Part shown: one piece after another, positions 25,015-33,909 of the stretch
Position numbering within the stretch: position 1 is the stretch's first letter
Layout: each line of letters opens with the position of its first letter
From: Streptomyces collinus
GTDB lineage: Bacteria > Actinomycetota > Actinomycetes > Streptomycetales > Streptomycetaceae
Assembly: GCF_031348265.1 (NCBI RefSeq)
Contig: NZ_CP133771.1
Location: forward strand, 8,556,001-8,620,000
Direction of reading: 5' to 3'
DNA: 64,000 bases
Program-made: the position numbers and the translations under genes
The notes under the pieces: model-generated
Seen by the model: the letters and a program-made list of their open reading frames with translations, nothing else
Database searches by the model: none
What the model was told of the DNA's origin: nothing

Positions 25015-25102
25015 CGTGGCATCCGGCAACCGCGAACCGGGGGAGTGCCTTACGAACTGACGCGGCATCCGGCAACTGCCACCGGGGGACTGCCTCACAC
25101 GG
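25011..25102. repeat. Two imperfect 46-bp tandem copies overlapping the ADP-ribosylglycohydrolase stop
   Basis: Copy 1 starts at 25011 and copy 2 at 25057. Shared blocks are CTGACG(T/C)GGCATCCGGCAAC and CCGGGGGA(G/C)TGCCT. The first copy contains the stop codon of the upstream gene, so the duplication arose from the gene's end. Confidence 0.65.
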
Positions 25103-25108
25103 TGCGCG

Positions 25109-25579
25109 TCAGGCGAGCCACGCCTCGTTGTGCCGATGCCGGTGCAACCCCACAGCGGTGAACTCGTCCTCGCCTGCGCCCGCCACCGCTCCCAAACGGC
25201 GCAGCGCCTGGGAGATCGGACTGCCCGCCGGCGGAAAGGGCTGGTCCTCGTCCACGTGCAGCGGTGGGAACGCGATGGTGCCGCCGTCCCAGACGGCGGC
25301 CCGCTGCTCGCCCGCACCGCCGAAGTACTCCGCCTCCACGTATGCCACCGGTCCACCGGCCGACCAGTCGGCGAGCGTCTTCTCGAACCCTCCCGGGAGG
25401 CGCCGGAACCCCAAGGCGCCCGCACCGCTGCCGTCCGTGACGGTGTCGAACAGCGCGTCTGTCATCGGCATCAGTGACAGGCCCTGTCCGATCGACGCCA
25501 GCCGGGCGGTGGGCAGGGCCCGAGTGGCAACACGCAGGGCCGCCTCGCCGGCGATCACGGCCTGCAGGTCATAACTCAT
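25109..25579 (-). CDS. Hypothetical 156-residue protein
   Basis: No family recognised. Start ATG 25579 has an excellent AAGGAGG ribosome site, so the gene is probably real. No signal peptide or membrane helix is visible. The N-terminal part (MSYDLQAVIAGE, then ALRVATRALPTARLASIG) looks alpha/beta; a Gly-rich middle (FDTVTDGSGAGALGF) and an aromatic stretch (VAYVEAEYFGGAGEQRAAVW) follow; the C terminus is His-rich (GLHRHRHNEAWLA) and could bind metal. It lies alone between the ADP-ribosylglycohydrolase and gene remnants. Confidence 0.75.
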   Translation of the reverse strand: MSYDLQAVIAGEAALRVATRALPTARLASIGQGLSLMPMTDALFDTVTDGSGAGALGFRRLPGGFEKTLADWSAGGPVAYVEAEYFGGAGEQRAAVWDGGTIAFPPLHVDEDQPFPPAGSPISQALRRLGAVAGAGEDEFTAVGLHRHRHNEAWLA

Positions 25580-25652
25580 CCCACGAACCTCCTTGTTGAG
25601 GGCCCCCATCTTTTCCCAGCAGGCCGGGGCTTCTTCCCGTCGGGGCCCGGCG

Positions 25653-25862
25653 TCAGCCGCGGGGCAGGAGGAGGCGGGACAGGGCGGTCGTCGCGAGGAG
25701 GAGAACCGCGACGGCGACGAGGCCGACGCGCATGCCCGGGAGGGAGAAGCCGCCGCCGGCGCCGGAGAGCAGGCCTCCGAAGAGGGCGACGGCGAGCGCA
25801 CCGCCGGTCTGGCGGCAGGAGTTGAGGAGTCCGGAGGCCGTTCCCGCGCGCTCGCCGACCAC
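25653..25862 (-). pseudogene. C-terminal remnant of an MFS drug-efflux gene
   Basis: The 69 residues match the end of DHA2-type (EmrB/QacA) transporters: ERAGTASGLLNSCRQTGGAL is the usual motif before the last helices, followed by two hydrophobic segments (GMRVGLVAVAVLLL). The N-terminal ten or more helices are missing, and upstream DNA carries a different remnant. Non-functional leftover of a deletion. Confidence 0.7.
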
Positions 25863-25889
25863 CCCCGCACCCGCTGAACGCGGGAGGGC

Positions 25890-25957
25890 TCAGGCGACGA
25901 AGATGCAGAACGCATGGCCCGCGGGATCGGCGTGGACCCGGAAGGACCGGACATGTG
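25890..25957 (-). pseudogene. C-terminal remnant of a VOC/glyoxalase-type protein
   Basis: Only about 22 codons remain: RSFRVHADPAGHAFCIFVA then TGA at 25890-25892. ADPAGHPFC-type endings are characteristic of VOC-superfamily (bleomycin-resistance/glyoxalase-like) proteins. The frame is closed by a TGA just upstream, so the rest was deleted. It directly abuts the MFS remnant. Confidence 0.4.
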
Positions 25958-26019
25958 ATCACCTGCGCCAGTCAGGGTGCCCGGTGAGCGGGTTCGAAGC
26001 GGGTCGGCCCCGCCCGGCG

Positions 26020-26223
26020 TCAGGCCGCCTTGCCGTGGCGCCGGGAACGCCGGTCCGGAAGGCGCCCGTTGGAGCGCGGGCCCGCGTCGTGCACCAGGCG
26101 CAGGTGACGTTTACGGGCGTGGCGGGCCGCCGACGGTCGGGTCGACAACCGGTCCTCGACACGGTCCATCACGAACAGCAGCACCCCCAGAGCCGGCAGC
26201 AGCAACACGGCGACAGCGATCAC
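26020..26223 (-). CDS. Small single-span membrane protein
   Basis: 67 residues starting at GTG 26223, preceded by GGGAGG 9 bases upstream. One hydrophobic helix (AVAVLLLPALGVLLFVM) is followed by a strongly basic cytoplasmic tail (RHARKRHLRLVHDAG, RSRRHGKAA). Small proteins of this design with an RHLRLVHD-like segment are common in Streptomyces; their role is unknown. A longer frame upstream to 26325 has no ribosome site. Confidence 0.62.
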   Translation of the reverse strand: MIAVAVLLLPALGVLLFVMDRVEDRLSTRPSAARHARKRHLRLVHDAGPRSNGRLPDRRSRRHGKAA

Positions 26224-26342
26224 AGCCCAGTCCCTCCCGGTCGATGACACCCGGGTTCCCAGGGATGCCGCGAAGGCAGCGGGCAGACGTGAAGGTCTGG
26301 TGACGGCGGCGTGCGCAAGGAACACGTCCCGCCGGTCCGGGG

Positions 26343-26378
26343 GCGGCCCGGTCCGTCAGGGTGACCGGACCGGGCCGC
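26343..26378 (-). terminator. Hairpin terminator of the large glycosidase gene
   Basis: Perfect 12-base arms (26343-26354 and 26367-26378) around a 12-base loop, starting 7 bases beyond the stop of the minus-strand glycosidase. Confidence 0.75.
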
Positions 26379-26384
26379 TTCACC

Positions 26385-29300
26385 TCAGCCGACCTCCCGC
26401 GCGTACGGGGCGACGGTGATCCGGTCGATCAGCGGCGCGTAGCGGGAGCGGAGCAGCACGCCGGGGAAGGTGTCCGACGCATAGGTGGTGCCGTCGAAGT
26501 TCGGCAGTTCCTCGGAGCGGAAGCCGATCGTGTTCGTCCCCTTCTTCAACTGCACCGGGACGGTCAGCTCCCAGAAGTTGTTCTGGTGGAAGTTGTGCGG
26601 GAAGCCGACGCGCCGCGCGGCGTTGCCGTTGACGCTGATGTCGGCGTGGCGGGCCAGCGGGTCCGGGTTGTAGTGGGTGGCCTCGGACTGCTCCGGGTTG
26701 GAGTAGCGGATGCGCAGCGCGTACAGGCCGGCCCGGTCGGCGGAGACGGTGAACGTCGCGGTGTTGTCGTTGCCGGGGGCCCCGCCGATGCCGGTGATCG
26801 CCGTGCCGCCGGTGGCGAGGGAGAGCGGGGCGAGCGTGGCCGAGCCCGCGAGCCGGGCGTCCCCCGCCTCGTAGGTGCGCACCGGCAGCGTGCCCTCGGT
26901 CGGTGTGACCGTGAGGCGGTCGACCAGGGTCGTGGACGGGCCCCCGGTCACGGTCACCTTGTTGACGCCGCCGGAGAGGGAGACCGCCGCACTGCTCCGG
27001 CCCTTGGCCAGACGCAGGACCTCCTGGCCGTTGACGGAGAGCCGTGCGCCCGTGCCGCCGAGGGTGTCGACCTGGAGGGTGGCCTCGCGGTCGGCCGGGG
27101 AGTAGACCCAGAACGTGGCGCTCTGGCCCTTCGCGACGCGGACCGCGCCCGAGCCGGTGGCCGCCGGCTTCGGAAGGTCGTAGACCGGGCGTGCCCCGCC
27201 GGCCGGCCACGCCAGCTCACCCTCGTACACCTGGGCGTCCGCCGAGGCGCGGGGGAGGGAGAGGGTGAGACGGTCGACGATGGCGTCGCCCTGGGTGGCG
27301 CGCTTGCCGTCGGCGCTCTTCGCGGCGAGGGTCAGGGTGTGCTTGCCCTTGGTGAGCTTCACCTGGGTGTCGGTGTGGTCCCAGACGACCCACTTGTAGC
27401 CGAGCGGCAGGTGCAGTTCCTGCTCGCTGCCGGCCTTGCCGTCCACCCGCAGGAAGACGTTGGTCGGGCCCTGTTCCTTGACCTTGTCGAAGGTGTTGAG
27501 GGAGTTGGCGAAGACGCTCAGGTCGTAGGTGCCGTCCTCGGGCACGTCCACGGTGAAGTCGAGCGCGACGTCCGAGCCGGTGCGCAGGCCGCCGACGTCG
27601 TAGCCGCCCGAGGTGTAGAACTTCGACACGTCACGCGGTGAGCCCTCCGGGCCGTTCTTCGACCAGCCGGAGCCGGTGTGCGCGGCGTCCTCCGCCTCGT
27701 ACGACGACTGCCAGCGCACGGGCGGGGCCTGAGTGCCCTTCGCTTCCCCGGCAGGGCTGAGGACGACCTCGTAGGCCGAGGACTCCTTCAGCTTCGGCAG
27801 GGCGCCGTCGCCGAAGTCCAGGGCGACCGTGCCGTCGTCACCGACCTTCAGGTTCGTCTCCGTGAGGAGTTTCGGTCCGGAGGAGTCGCCGACCTGCCCG
27901 CTCCACTCGATCTCCCGTACCCAGGCGTGCACGTTCTTGCCGAACACCTTCTTCGGCACGCCGGCGAAGGTGATGTGCCCCTTGCCGGTGGAACCGCCGA
28001 AGATCAGCCGGGACTGCTTCCTCTTCTCGTCGAGGGTGGCGACGCCCTGCATGGTGTAGTTCTCGCCGGGGAACGGCGGGGTCACCTTCACCGTGTGCCC
28101 GCTCATCGAGGCGTACGAGTTCAGCAGCCACCACTGGCCGTTGCCGCGGTTCGACTGCACGGCCGAGTCGGAGAGGTTGCCGTCGATGTTCCAGTACGCG
28201 ATGTCGGCGTCGACCTTGGACTCCTCGATCGCGGACACCCACTGGATCATCTGGCCGGGCACCGAGGTGTGGTAGTTGAACGCGTACTCGTTGATGTTGA
28301 TGGGGAGTTGAGTGCCTTCCCTGCTGGTGCCCTTGAACAGGTCCTTCTCCCAGGCCCGGTACTTGGCGACGCTCTGGCGCACCGCCTCCGGGTGGCTCAG
28401 TTCATGCCAGGTGATGACGTCCGGGAGGGTGCCGGCGGCCAGGGTGTGGCTGAGGAAGCCCTTCACCTGGTCGTACAGGACGCTGGTGTTGGGCCCGGCG
28501 ATGCGGGCGTTCGGCATCTTTCCCTTGATGAGCTTGTACGCGTCGTCCCAGGCGGCGAGGAAGTCGTCGGGGTCGTTGAGCCAGCTGACCTTGTTGTAGC
28601 TCCACTCGCCGGTGCCGAACATGTTGCCCTCGGGCTCGTTGAACGGCACGAAGACGATGTTGTCCTGGTACTGCTCGGGCAGCTTCAGGACCTGGTCGAC
28701 CTGCTCGGCGATCTTCTCCTTGTAGAGCTTCAGCTTCTCCGCGGGGGTGTCGCCGGGCCACTGGTACGGGAAGCCGCGGTGGATGTCGGTCATGTAGATG
28801 TACACGTCACCGTCGGTGGAGTCGGCCAGCGGCTTCACCACCTCCAGGGCGTCGGCACCGGGATGCTGCGGACCGTCCTGCGCCTTGGTGGAGACCGTGC
28901 GCAGGCCCATGCCTTCCATGAGGTTGTTCGTCGGGACGTCCGGCCCGTACACGCCGTAGAGGGTGCCGGAGGCGCCGCCGTGGAACGCGCCGGTGTCCGA
29001 GCCGAGGTCGACCGTGAGCTGTCCCTCGCGGACCACGGTGACGGTGGCCTTCACCGACCGCCCGGCCGCGGTTCCGGAGACGGTGAACGTGCCCGGTGCG
29101 GCGTACTTGTCGGAGGGGACGGCATCCCAGGTGACGGGCGTGTCGCGGTCGTATCCGTCGGAGAAGGAGGCGCGGACCGCGGCGGGCAGGGACGGGGCGG
29201 TCCCGGTCGTGGTGCGCGCCTCGAAGGACGTCTTCGAGAGCTCCTGCAGGGTGGGCACGGTCCCGACCGTACCGGCGACCTGCTCCGCGCTCAGCGCCGA

Positions 29301-30038
29301 GTGCCACACGGTGAAGTCGTCGATCGCGCCCTTGAGCAGCGGATCCGGGTAGAAGGACTTGCCTATGTACCCGGCGGCCGTGGCCGAGGCGTCCAGCAGG
29401 TCCTTGGCCTTGACGGCGGTCTCGGCGGAGGAGACCGCCACGCCGTCGAGGTAGGTGGTGAGCCGGCCCGCGGAGGTGTCGAGGGTGACGGTGACGGTCC
29501 GCCACTCGGGCGAGGGGAGCGGTGCGTAGCCGCGGACCTGCGCCTCGGCGCCCCCTCCGCCGGTGGTCACGGACGTCTGGAACAGTCCGCTGCCGTTGTA
29601 GGGGGTGCTGAACAGGTACTTGGTGGTGTTGGTGCCCAGGTCGAAGATCCGCTGCCAGGGCGACTTGTCGCCGCTCCACTTCACGCGTGCGGAGACCGTC
29701 AGGTCGGCCGCGTCGCCGACCACGGCACGGGGCAGCCGGACGTACGCGCCTCCGGAGTCGGACGCACCGCCGGGCAGGGCGAGGGCCTTGCCTCCGCCGG
29801 TGCCCTCAACGGATTGGGCGGTCGAGCCGTTGACCAGGTCTGCCGTCAGCCCGTTGCCGGAGTTGTCGGTGATCTTCCCGGACGTCATGTCGTCCTGGTC
29901 GAAGGTGTAGCGGGCGGCGGGCCGGGGCGCTTCCGCGGCCTGTGCGGGGGCGGCCGGTGCGGCCAGCAGGCCCGCGCCGAGGGCCAGCGTCACGGCGGCC
30001 GGGGCCCGTCGCCGGGCGGATCTGTCAGCGGATGGCAT
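26385..30038 (-). CDS. Secreted multidomain glycosidase: LamG, Ig-like, clan GH-A barrel, CBM35-like
   Basis: 1,217 residues. Signal peptide ending APAQA; LamG/concanavalin-like domain about 40-260 (ARYTFDQDDM to AIDDFTVWHSALS); a bacterial Ig-like domain about 265-340 (VTWDAVPSDKYAAPGTFTVSG); a GH39/GH51-like TIM barrel about 350-720 with acid/base Glu in VPFNEPEGN (about 466) and nucleophile Glu in NINEYAFNYH (about 582); then two carbohydrate-binding modules of CBM35 type (YEAEDAAHTGSGW and YEAGDARLAGSATLAP). The exact family and glycan are unclear; GH39-type arabinosidase or xylosidase activity is possible. ATG 30038 is preferred (GAGGA 8 bases upstream) over a TTG at 30053. It is divergent from lacI with palindromic operators between. 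Confidence 0.83.
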   Translation of the reverse strand: MPSADRSARRRAPAAVTLALGAGLLAAPAAPAQAAEAPRPAARYTFDQDDMTSGKITDNSGNGLTADLVNGSTAQSVEGTGGGKALALPGGASDSGGAYVRLPRAVVGDAADLTVSARVKWSGDKSPWQRIFDLGTNTTKYLFSTPYNGSGLFQTSVTTGGGGAEAQVRGYAPLPSPEWRTVTVTLDTSAGRLTTYLDGVAVSSAETAVKAKDLLDASATAAGYIGKSFYPDPLLKGAIDDFTVWHSALSAEQVAGTVGTVPTLQELSKTSFEARTTTGTAPSLPAAVRASFSDGYDRDTPVTWDAVPSDKYAAPGTFTVSGTAAGRSVKATVTVVREGQLTVDLGSDTGAFHGGASGTLYGVYGPDVPTNNLMEGMGLRTVSTKAQDGPQHPGADALEVVKPLADSTDGDVYIYMTDIHRGFPYQWPGDTPAEKLKLYKEKIAEQVDQVLKLPEQYQDNIVFVPFNEPEGNMFGTGEWSYNKVSWLNDPDDFLAAWDDAYKLIKGKMPNARIAGPNTSVLYDQVKGFLSHTLAAGTLPDVITWHELSHPEAVRQSVAKYRAWEKDLFKGTSREGTQLPININEYAFNYHTSVPGQMIQWVSAIEESKVDADIAYWNIDGNLSDSAVQSNRGNGQWWLLNSYASMSGHTVKVTPPFPGENYTMQGVATLDEKRKQSRLIFGGSTGKGHITFAGVPKKVFGKNVHAWVREIEWSGQVGDSSGPKLLTETNLKVGDDGTVALDFGDGALPKLKESSAYEVVLSPAGEAKGTQAPPVRWQSSYEAEDAAHTGSGWSKNGPEGSPRDVSKFYTSGGYDVGGLRTGSDVALDFTVDVPEDGTYDLSVFANSLNTFDKVKEQGPTNVFLRVDGKAGSEQELHLPLGYKWVVWDHTDTQVKLTKGKHTLTLAAKSADGKRATQGDAIVDRLTLSLPRASADAQVYEGELAWPAGGARPVYDLPKPAATGSGAVRVAKGQSATFWVYSPADREATLQVDTLGGTGARLSVNGQEVLRLAKGRSSAAVSLSGGVNKVTVTGGPSTTLVDRLTVTPTEGTLPVRTYEAGDARLAGSATLAPLSLATGGTAITGIGGAPGNDNTATFTVSADRAGLYALRIRYSNPEQSEATHYNPDPLARHADISVNGNAARRVGFPHNFHQNNFWELTVPVQLKKGTNTIGFRSEELPNFDGTTYASDTFPGVLLRSRYAPLIDRITVAPYAREVG

Positions 30039-30143
30039 GGATGGCGTCCTCAATCCTTGAGTAGGCGGTTCCGGCCGGCCGGAACCGGTCGGCTGCTCGT
30101 ACGCCGGGGCGGCCCGGTGAGGAGAGTGGGTGGGTGATCGACG

Positions 30144-30157
30144 TCGAATCGGTTCGA
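30144..30157. promoter_or_regulatory. LacI-type operator O1
   Basis: TCGAATCGGTTCGA, one mismatch from the perfect palindrome at 30481. It lies in the 5' untranslated region of the secreted glycosidase, about 106 bases before its start. Confidence 0.8.
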
Positions 30158-30256
30158 CTTCACGGGCTGCGGGGCACGTCGCCGGCCGGGAGATGCGGCA
30201 GCTCGTCTCCGCAACTGGTGCGGAAGGAACGCAGGCTCGCCGGAAGGATCACTTCG

Positions 30257-30300
30257 TCGAACCGGTTCGCGAAGCTAGCACCGTGAAACCCGGCCAGCAA
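30257..30300 (-). promoter_or_regulatory. Minus-strand promoter with LacI-type operator O2
   Basis: On the minus strand TTGCTG (-35, 30300-30295), a 17-base spacer and TAGCTT (-10, 30277-30272) form a vegetative-type promoter reading toward the secreted glycosidase. The palindrome TCGAACCGGTTCGC (30257-30270) starts one base past the -10, an ideal repressor position. Confidence 0.75.
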
Positions 30301-30361
30301 TCCCTCCGGCACAAGGAAGGCCCCGACCTCCGGGCGGTCCCGGAAAGTGTGGTGCAGGGTG

Positions 30362-30412
30362 TTGACAGGCCTTCGGGCAGTTCCTACCGTCGCTTCACGC
30401 GAACCGGTTCGA
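30362..30412 (+). promoter_or_regulatory. Plus-strand promoter with LacI-type operator O3
   Basis: TTGACA (30362-30367), 17-base spacer, TACCGT (30385-30390) read toward lacI. The palindrome GCGAACCGGTTCGA (30399-30412) covers the expected transcription start. The layout mirrors the divergent promoter. Confidence 0.78.
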
Positions 30413-30480
30413 CGACCGGACCTCGCCCCCCGTCCCACCCCTCACCCTCGCGACCGGCGCGTGCCCCCTCCTACGAGGTG

Positions 30481-30494
30481 TCGAACCGGTTCGA
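30481..30494. promoter_or_regulatory. LacI-type operator O4
   Basis: Perfect 14-base palindrome TCGAACCGGTTCGA, 13 bases before the lacI start codon; its downstream end nearly touches the AAGGAG ribosome site. Confidence 0.8.
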
Positions 30495-30507
30495 GCAAGG
30501 AGCCGAC

Positions 30508-31530
30508 GTGAACATCGGTGAGATCGCCAAGCGGGCCGGTGTCTCGCGGAGCACCGTGTCCTACGCGCTGAGCGGCAAGCGCTCGGTGTCGGAGGAGACT
30601 CGTCGCAAGATCCAGCAGGTCATCGACGAGCTGGGGTACCGGCCCAACGCCAGCGCGCGAGCCCTGGCGAACGGACGGACCAGCACGATCGGCCTGGTCT
30701 TCCCGCCGGCGGGCAACCACTACACCGGGATGCAGCTCGACTTCATCGGCAGTGTGGTGGAGGCCGCGGCGGTCCACGACTACGACGTGCTGCTGTCGCC
30801 CAGCGGCGTCGACAGCGACCGCTCGTTCCAGCGGCTGCTGGGGGAGCGGCGGGTCGACGGGGCGATCCTGATGGAGATCAGGCTGGAGGACGACCGGGTC
30901 GAGCACATGGCCGAACTGGACTTCCCCTCCGTCGCCATCGGCCGCACCGCGCATCCGGAGAACGGCTGGTGGGTGAGCCTGGACCACACCGCGCTCGCGG
31001 CGGCGTGCGTCCACCACCTCGCCGACCTCGGCCACCGCCGGGTCGCCTTCGTCAACCGGCCCGAACAGCTCCTGCAGGCGGGGTACGAGTCGGCGCACCG
31101 CGGTCTGGACGGCTTCACCAAGGCCGCGGCCGAGCGCGGGCTCACGGTGCGGACGTACTGCTGCGGCGACGACGCCGCGTCCGGCCAGGCGTGCCTGGAG
31201 CAGATCCTGCACGACGACCCGGCCACCACCGCTCTGGTCACCCTCAACGAGGCCGCACTGGGCGGCCTGTACCGGGGGCTCGCCCGGGCGGGCCGTCACG
31301 TACCGCGCGACTTCTCCGTCACCGGCATCGTCGCGAGCAGGTGGGCGGAGACCGTCACCCCGCAGCTCACCGCGGCGGACGTGCCGGCGGAGGAGATGGG
31401 CCGGCGCGCGGTCGACCTGCTCGTCGAGCGCATCGAGCAGCCCGCCGCGCCGGGCCGGCACCACCTGCTCACGCCGCCGATCTCGCTGCGGGCCAGCACC
31501 GGCCCCGCGACCGGCACCTCCATCCGCTGA
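30508..31530 (+). CDS. LacI-family transcriptional repressor of the glycan locus
   Basis: 340 residues. The N-terminal helix-turn-helix with hinge is complete: NIGEIAKRAGVSRSTVSYAL, SGKRSVSEETRR and ELGYRPNASARALA. A periplasmic-binding-like sugar sensor fills the rest (TIGLVFPPAGN, DGAILMEIRLEDD, VTLNEAALGGLYRG). It starts at GTG 30508 with AAGGAG 8 bases upstream. Four TCGAACCGGTTCGA-type palindromes in the divergent promoter region are its probable operators, so it should repress itself, the ABC importer and the secreted glycosidase until an oligosaccharide binds. Confidence 0.92.
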   Translation: MNIGEIAKRAGVSRSTVSYALSGKRSVSEETRRKIQQVIDELGYRPNASARALANGRTSTIGLVFPPAGNHYTGMQLDFIGSVVEAAAVHDYDVLLSPSGVDSDRSFQRLLGERRVDGAILMEIRLEDDRVEHMAELDFPSVAIGRTAHPENGWWVSLDHTALAAACVHHLADLGHRRVAFVNRPEQLLQAGYESAHRGLDGFTKAAAERGLTVRTYCCGDDAASGQACLEQILHDDPATTALVTLNEAALGGLYRGLARAGRHVPRDFSVTGIVASRWAETVTPQLTAADVPAEEMGRRAVDLLVERIEQPAAPGRHHLLTPPISLRASTGPATGTSIR

Positions 31531-31673
31531 GCCCGACCGCACCTCACGCCCTTTCCCTCCTTTCCTTCTCCGCCGGGCACCCGGCCCCCTCACCCTCGCC
31601 GGTTCGGCGTGCCCGCTTCCCCCCCAGCCATCCCCTCCCACGGCACACGTGTGCCAAGAACGAAGGACCCGCC

Positions 31674-32915
31674 ATGCACAGCTCCTCAAGGCGCCGGCTC
31701 ACCGCGGTGGCCCTGTCGACCGTCGTTGCTGTCACCGGTGCCGCCTGCTCCTCCGGGTCGGGCAGCGCCGACGCGAAGGGCTCGGACAGCGGCACGTACA
31801 CCGTCTGGGACCCCTACCCGCAGTTCGCCAAGGGCTCGGCCTGGGTGAAGCTGCTGGACGCGTGCGGCGCCAAGGCCGGTGTGAAGATCAAGAGAACCGG
31901 CTACGACACCAGCGACCTGGCCAACAAGGCGCTGCTGGCCGCCCAGCAGGACAACTCCGCGGACGTCCTCATCGTCGACAACCCGGTGGTGTCGACCCTG
32001 GCCGAGGCGGGCGTCCTCACCAGCACCGACGACAACAAACTGGACACCTCGAAGGTCGACCCCAACCTGCTCGCCGCCGGACAGTCGGACGGCAAGACGT
32101 ACGGCACCCCGATCGGCGCCAACACCCTCGCGCTCTACTACAACAAGAAGGTCCTGAAGGAGGCCGGGGTGGACGTCGCCTCGGTCAAGGACTGGAAGTC
32201 GCTGACGGCCGCGCTGGCGAAGGTGAAGGCGGCGGGCAAGAAGGGCATCACGTTCTCCGCGATCGGCACGGAGGAGGGCAGCTTCCAGTTCCTGCCGTGG
32301 TTCTGGGGGGCGGGCGCGAAGCTGACCGAACTGGACTCCGCCCAGGCCGTGTCCGCCCTGTCGCTGTGGAAGGACTGGCTGGGGCAGGGCTACGCCCCCA
32401 ACTCGGTCATCAACAACACGCAGACCACCAGCTGGCAGGAGTTCGCCGGTGGTGACTACGCCTTCGCCGAGAACGGCACCTGGCAGCTCGCCAACGCGAA
32501 GAAGGCCGGCTTCGAGTACGGCGTCCTGCCGATACCGGGAGCCGACGGTGGCAGCGCCGCCGCCCCGACCGGCGGCGAGTTCGTCACCCTCCCCACCCAG
32601 GGTGACACCGGCCGCTACGCCACGTCCCAGAAGCTGGCGACCTGCCTGACCAGCAGCCAGAACCTGTACGACACCGACACCACCCTGTCCTACGTGGCCC
32701 CCACCGGTGCGGTGCAGGCCAAGCAGGTCGCGGCGAACGCCGAACTGAAGCCCTGGGTCGAGGCGGTCAAGGCGGCCAAGGGGCGCACCAGCGACGATCT
32801 CGGCACCAAGTACCCGAAGATCTCCGAGCAGCTGTGGAAGGCCGTCCAGTCCGCCCTCAGCGGGGCCGAGTCCCCCAAGAACGCACTCACTTCGGCGCAG
32901 GCCGCGGTGAAGTGA
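31674..32915 (+). CDS. Sugar ABC transporter substrate-binding lipoprotein
   Basis: 413 residues, family-1 extracellular solute-binding protein. Lipoprotein signal with lipobox VTGAAC (Cys about 25), Ser/Gly-rich linker, then two lobes: VWDPYPQFAKGSAW, ADVLIVDNPVVSTLAEAG, YGTPIGANTLALYYNKKVL, the family-typical EFAGGDYAFAENGTWQL and PTGGEFVTLPT. It captures an oligosaccharide outside the membrane and delivers it to the permeases encoded 10 bases downstream. The preceding lacI and the divergent glycosidase indicate the ligand is a product of that secreted enzyme. No ATPase gene is present; streptomycetes commonly share MsiK. Confidence 0.92.
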   Translation: MHSSSRRRLTAVALSTVVAVTGAACSSGSGSADAKGSDSGTYTVWDPYPQFAKGSAWVKLLDACGAKAGVKIKRTGYDTSDLANKALLAAQQDNSADVLIVDNPVVSTLAEAGVLTSTDDNKLDTSKVDPNLLAAGQSDGKTYGTPIGANTLALYYNKKVLKEAGVDVASVKDWKSLTAALAKVKAAGKKGITFSAIGTEEGSFQFLPWFWGAGAKLTELDSAQAVSALSLWKDWLGQGYAPNSVINNTQTTSWQEFAGGDYAFAENGTWQLANAKKAGFEYGVLPIPGADGGSAAAPTGGEFVTLPTQGDTGRYATSQKLATCLTSSQNLYDTDTTLSYVAPTGAVQAKQVAANAELKPWVEAVKAAKGRTSDDLGTKYPKISEQLWKAVQSALSGAESPKNALTSAQAAVK

Positions 32916-32925
32916 CGAGGGCCCG

Positions 32926-33909
32926 ATGAAGCAGACGATCCATCCGCCGGACCACCCGTCCGCGCACGTCCGGAACGGGGTGGCCATCGCCGCCCCGCCC
33001 CCGGCCCCCGTGCGCGCCCGGCGCCGCCCGGCCTCCGAGCAGTGGGCCGCCTGGGCGTTCCTCGCCCCGGTGACCCTCTACCTGGCCCTCTTCTACGCCT
33101 ATCCGCTCTACCGCAACCTCGACCTCAGCCTGCGCGACTACACCGTCCGCTCCTTCGTCCAGGGCAACGCGCCCTTCACCGGCATCGAGAACTACCGGAC
33201 CGTCTTCGACGACCCGACCTTCGCCCCCGCCCTGCTCCACACCGTGCTCTTCACCGCCGTCTGCCTGCTCTTCCAGTACGCCATCGGCCTCGCCCTCGCC
33301 GTCTTCTTCACCCAGCACTTCCGGCTGTCGGCGACCCTGCGCGCCCTGTTCCTGGTGCCATGGCTGCTGCCGCTGATCGTGTCCGCGTCCACCTGGTCCT
33401 GGATGCTCAACAGTGAATCGGGCGTCGTCAACGCCGCCCTGCACGCCCTCGGCATCGCGCCGGTGAACTGGCTGACCTCACCGACCTGGTCACTGACCTC
33501 GGTGATCATCGCGAACATCTGGATCGGCGTCCCGTTCAACCTGGTCGTGCTGTACAGCGGCCTGCAGTCCATCCCCGCGAACCTGTACGAGGCCGCCGCC
33601 CTCGACGGCGCGAACGCCTGGCAGCGCTTCTGGCGCATCACCTTCCCGCTGCTGCGCCCGGTGTCCGCGATCACCCTCCTCCTCGGCCTGATCTACACGC
33701 TCAAGGTCTTCGACATCATCTGGATCATGACCAAGGGCGGCCCGGCCGACTCGTCGACCACCTTCGCCACCTGGTCCTACCAGCTGGGGTTCGGCAACCT
33801 CCTGCCCGCCTTCGGCCCCGGCGCGGCCGTCGGCAACCTGCTGGTCGTCGCCGCCCTGGTGTTCGGCCTGATCTACCTCAAGGTCCAGCGAAAGCAGGCC
33901 CTGTCATGA
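32926..33909 (+). CDS. Sugar ABC transporter permease, MalF-like
   Basis: 327 residues with six membrane helices after a cytoplasmic N-terminal extension (about 40 residues, Pro/Arg-rich). The permease EAA loop is YEAAALDGANAWQRFWRITFP, contacting the ATPase. Helices include FLAPVTLYLALFYAYPLYR and AITLLLGLIYTLKVFDIIW. ATG 32926, 10 bases after the binding-protein stop; its own stop overlaps the next permease (ATGA). Confidence 0.92.
   Translation: MKQTIHPPDHPSAHVRNGVAIAAPPPAPVRARRRPASEQWAAWAFLAPVTLYLALFYAYPLYRNLDLSLRDYTVRSFVQGNAPFTGIENYRTVFDDPTFAPALLHTVLFTAVCLLFQYAIGLALAVFFTQHFRLSATLRALFLVPWLLPLIVSASTWSWMLNSESGVVNAALHALGIAPVNWLTSPTWSLTSVIIANIWIGVPFNLVVLYSGLQSIPANLYEAAALDGANAWQRFWRITFPLLRPVSAITLLLGLIYTLKVFDIIWIMTKGGPADSSTTFATWSYQLGFGNLLPAFGPGAAVGNLLVVAALVFGLIYLKVQRKQALS

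Noticed and set aside
27678..30137. 819-codon plus-strand frame opposite the large glycosidase
   Set aside because: Val/Gly/Arg-rich shadow without motifs; the minus-strand frame has a signal peptide and domains.
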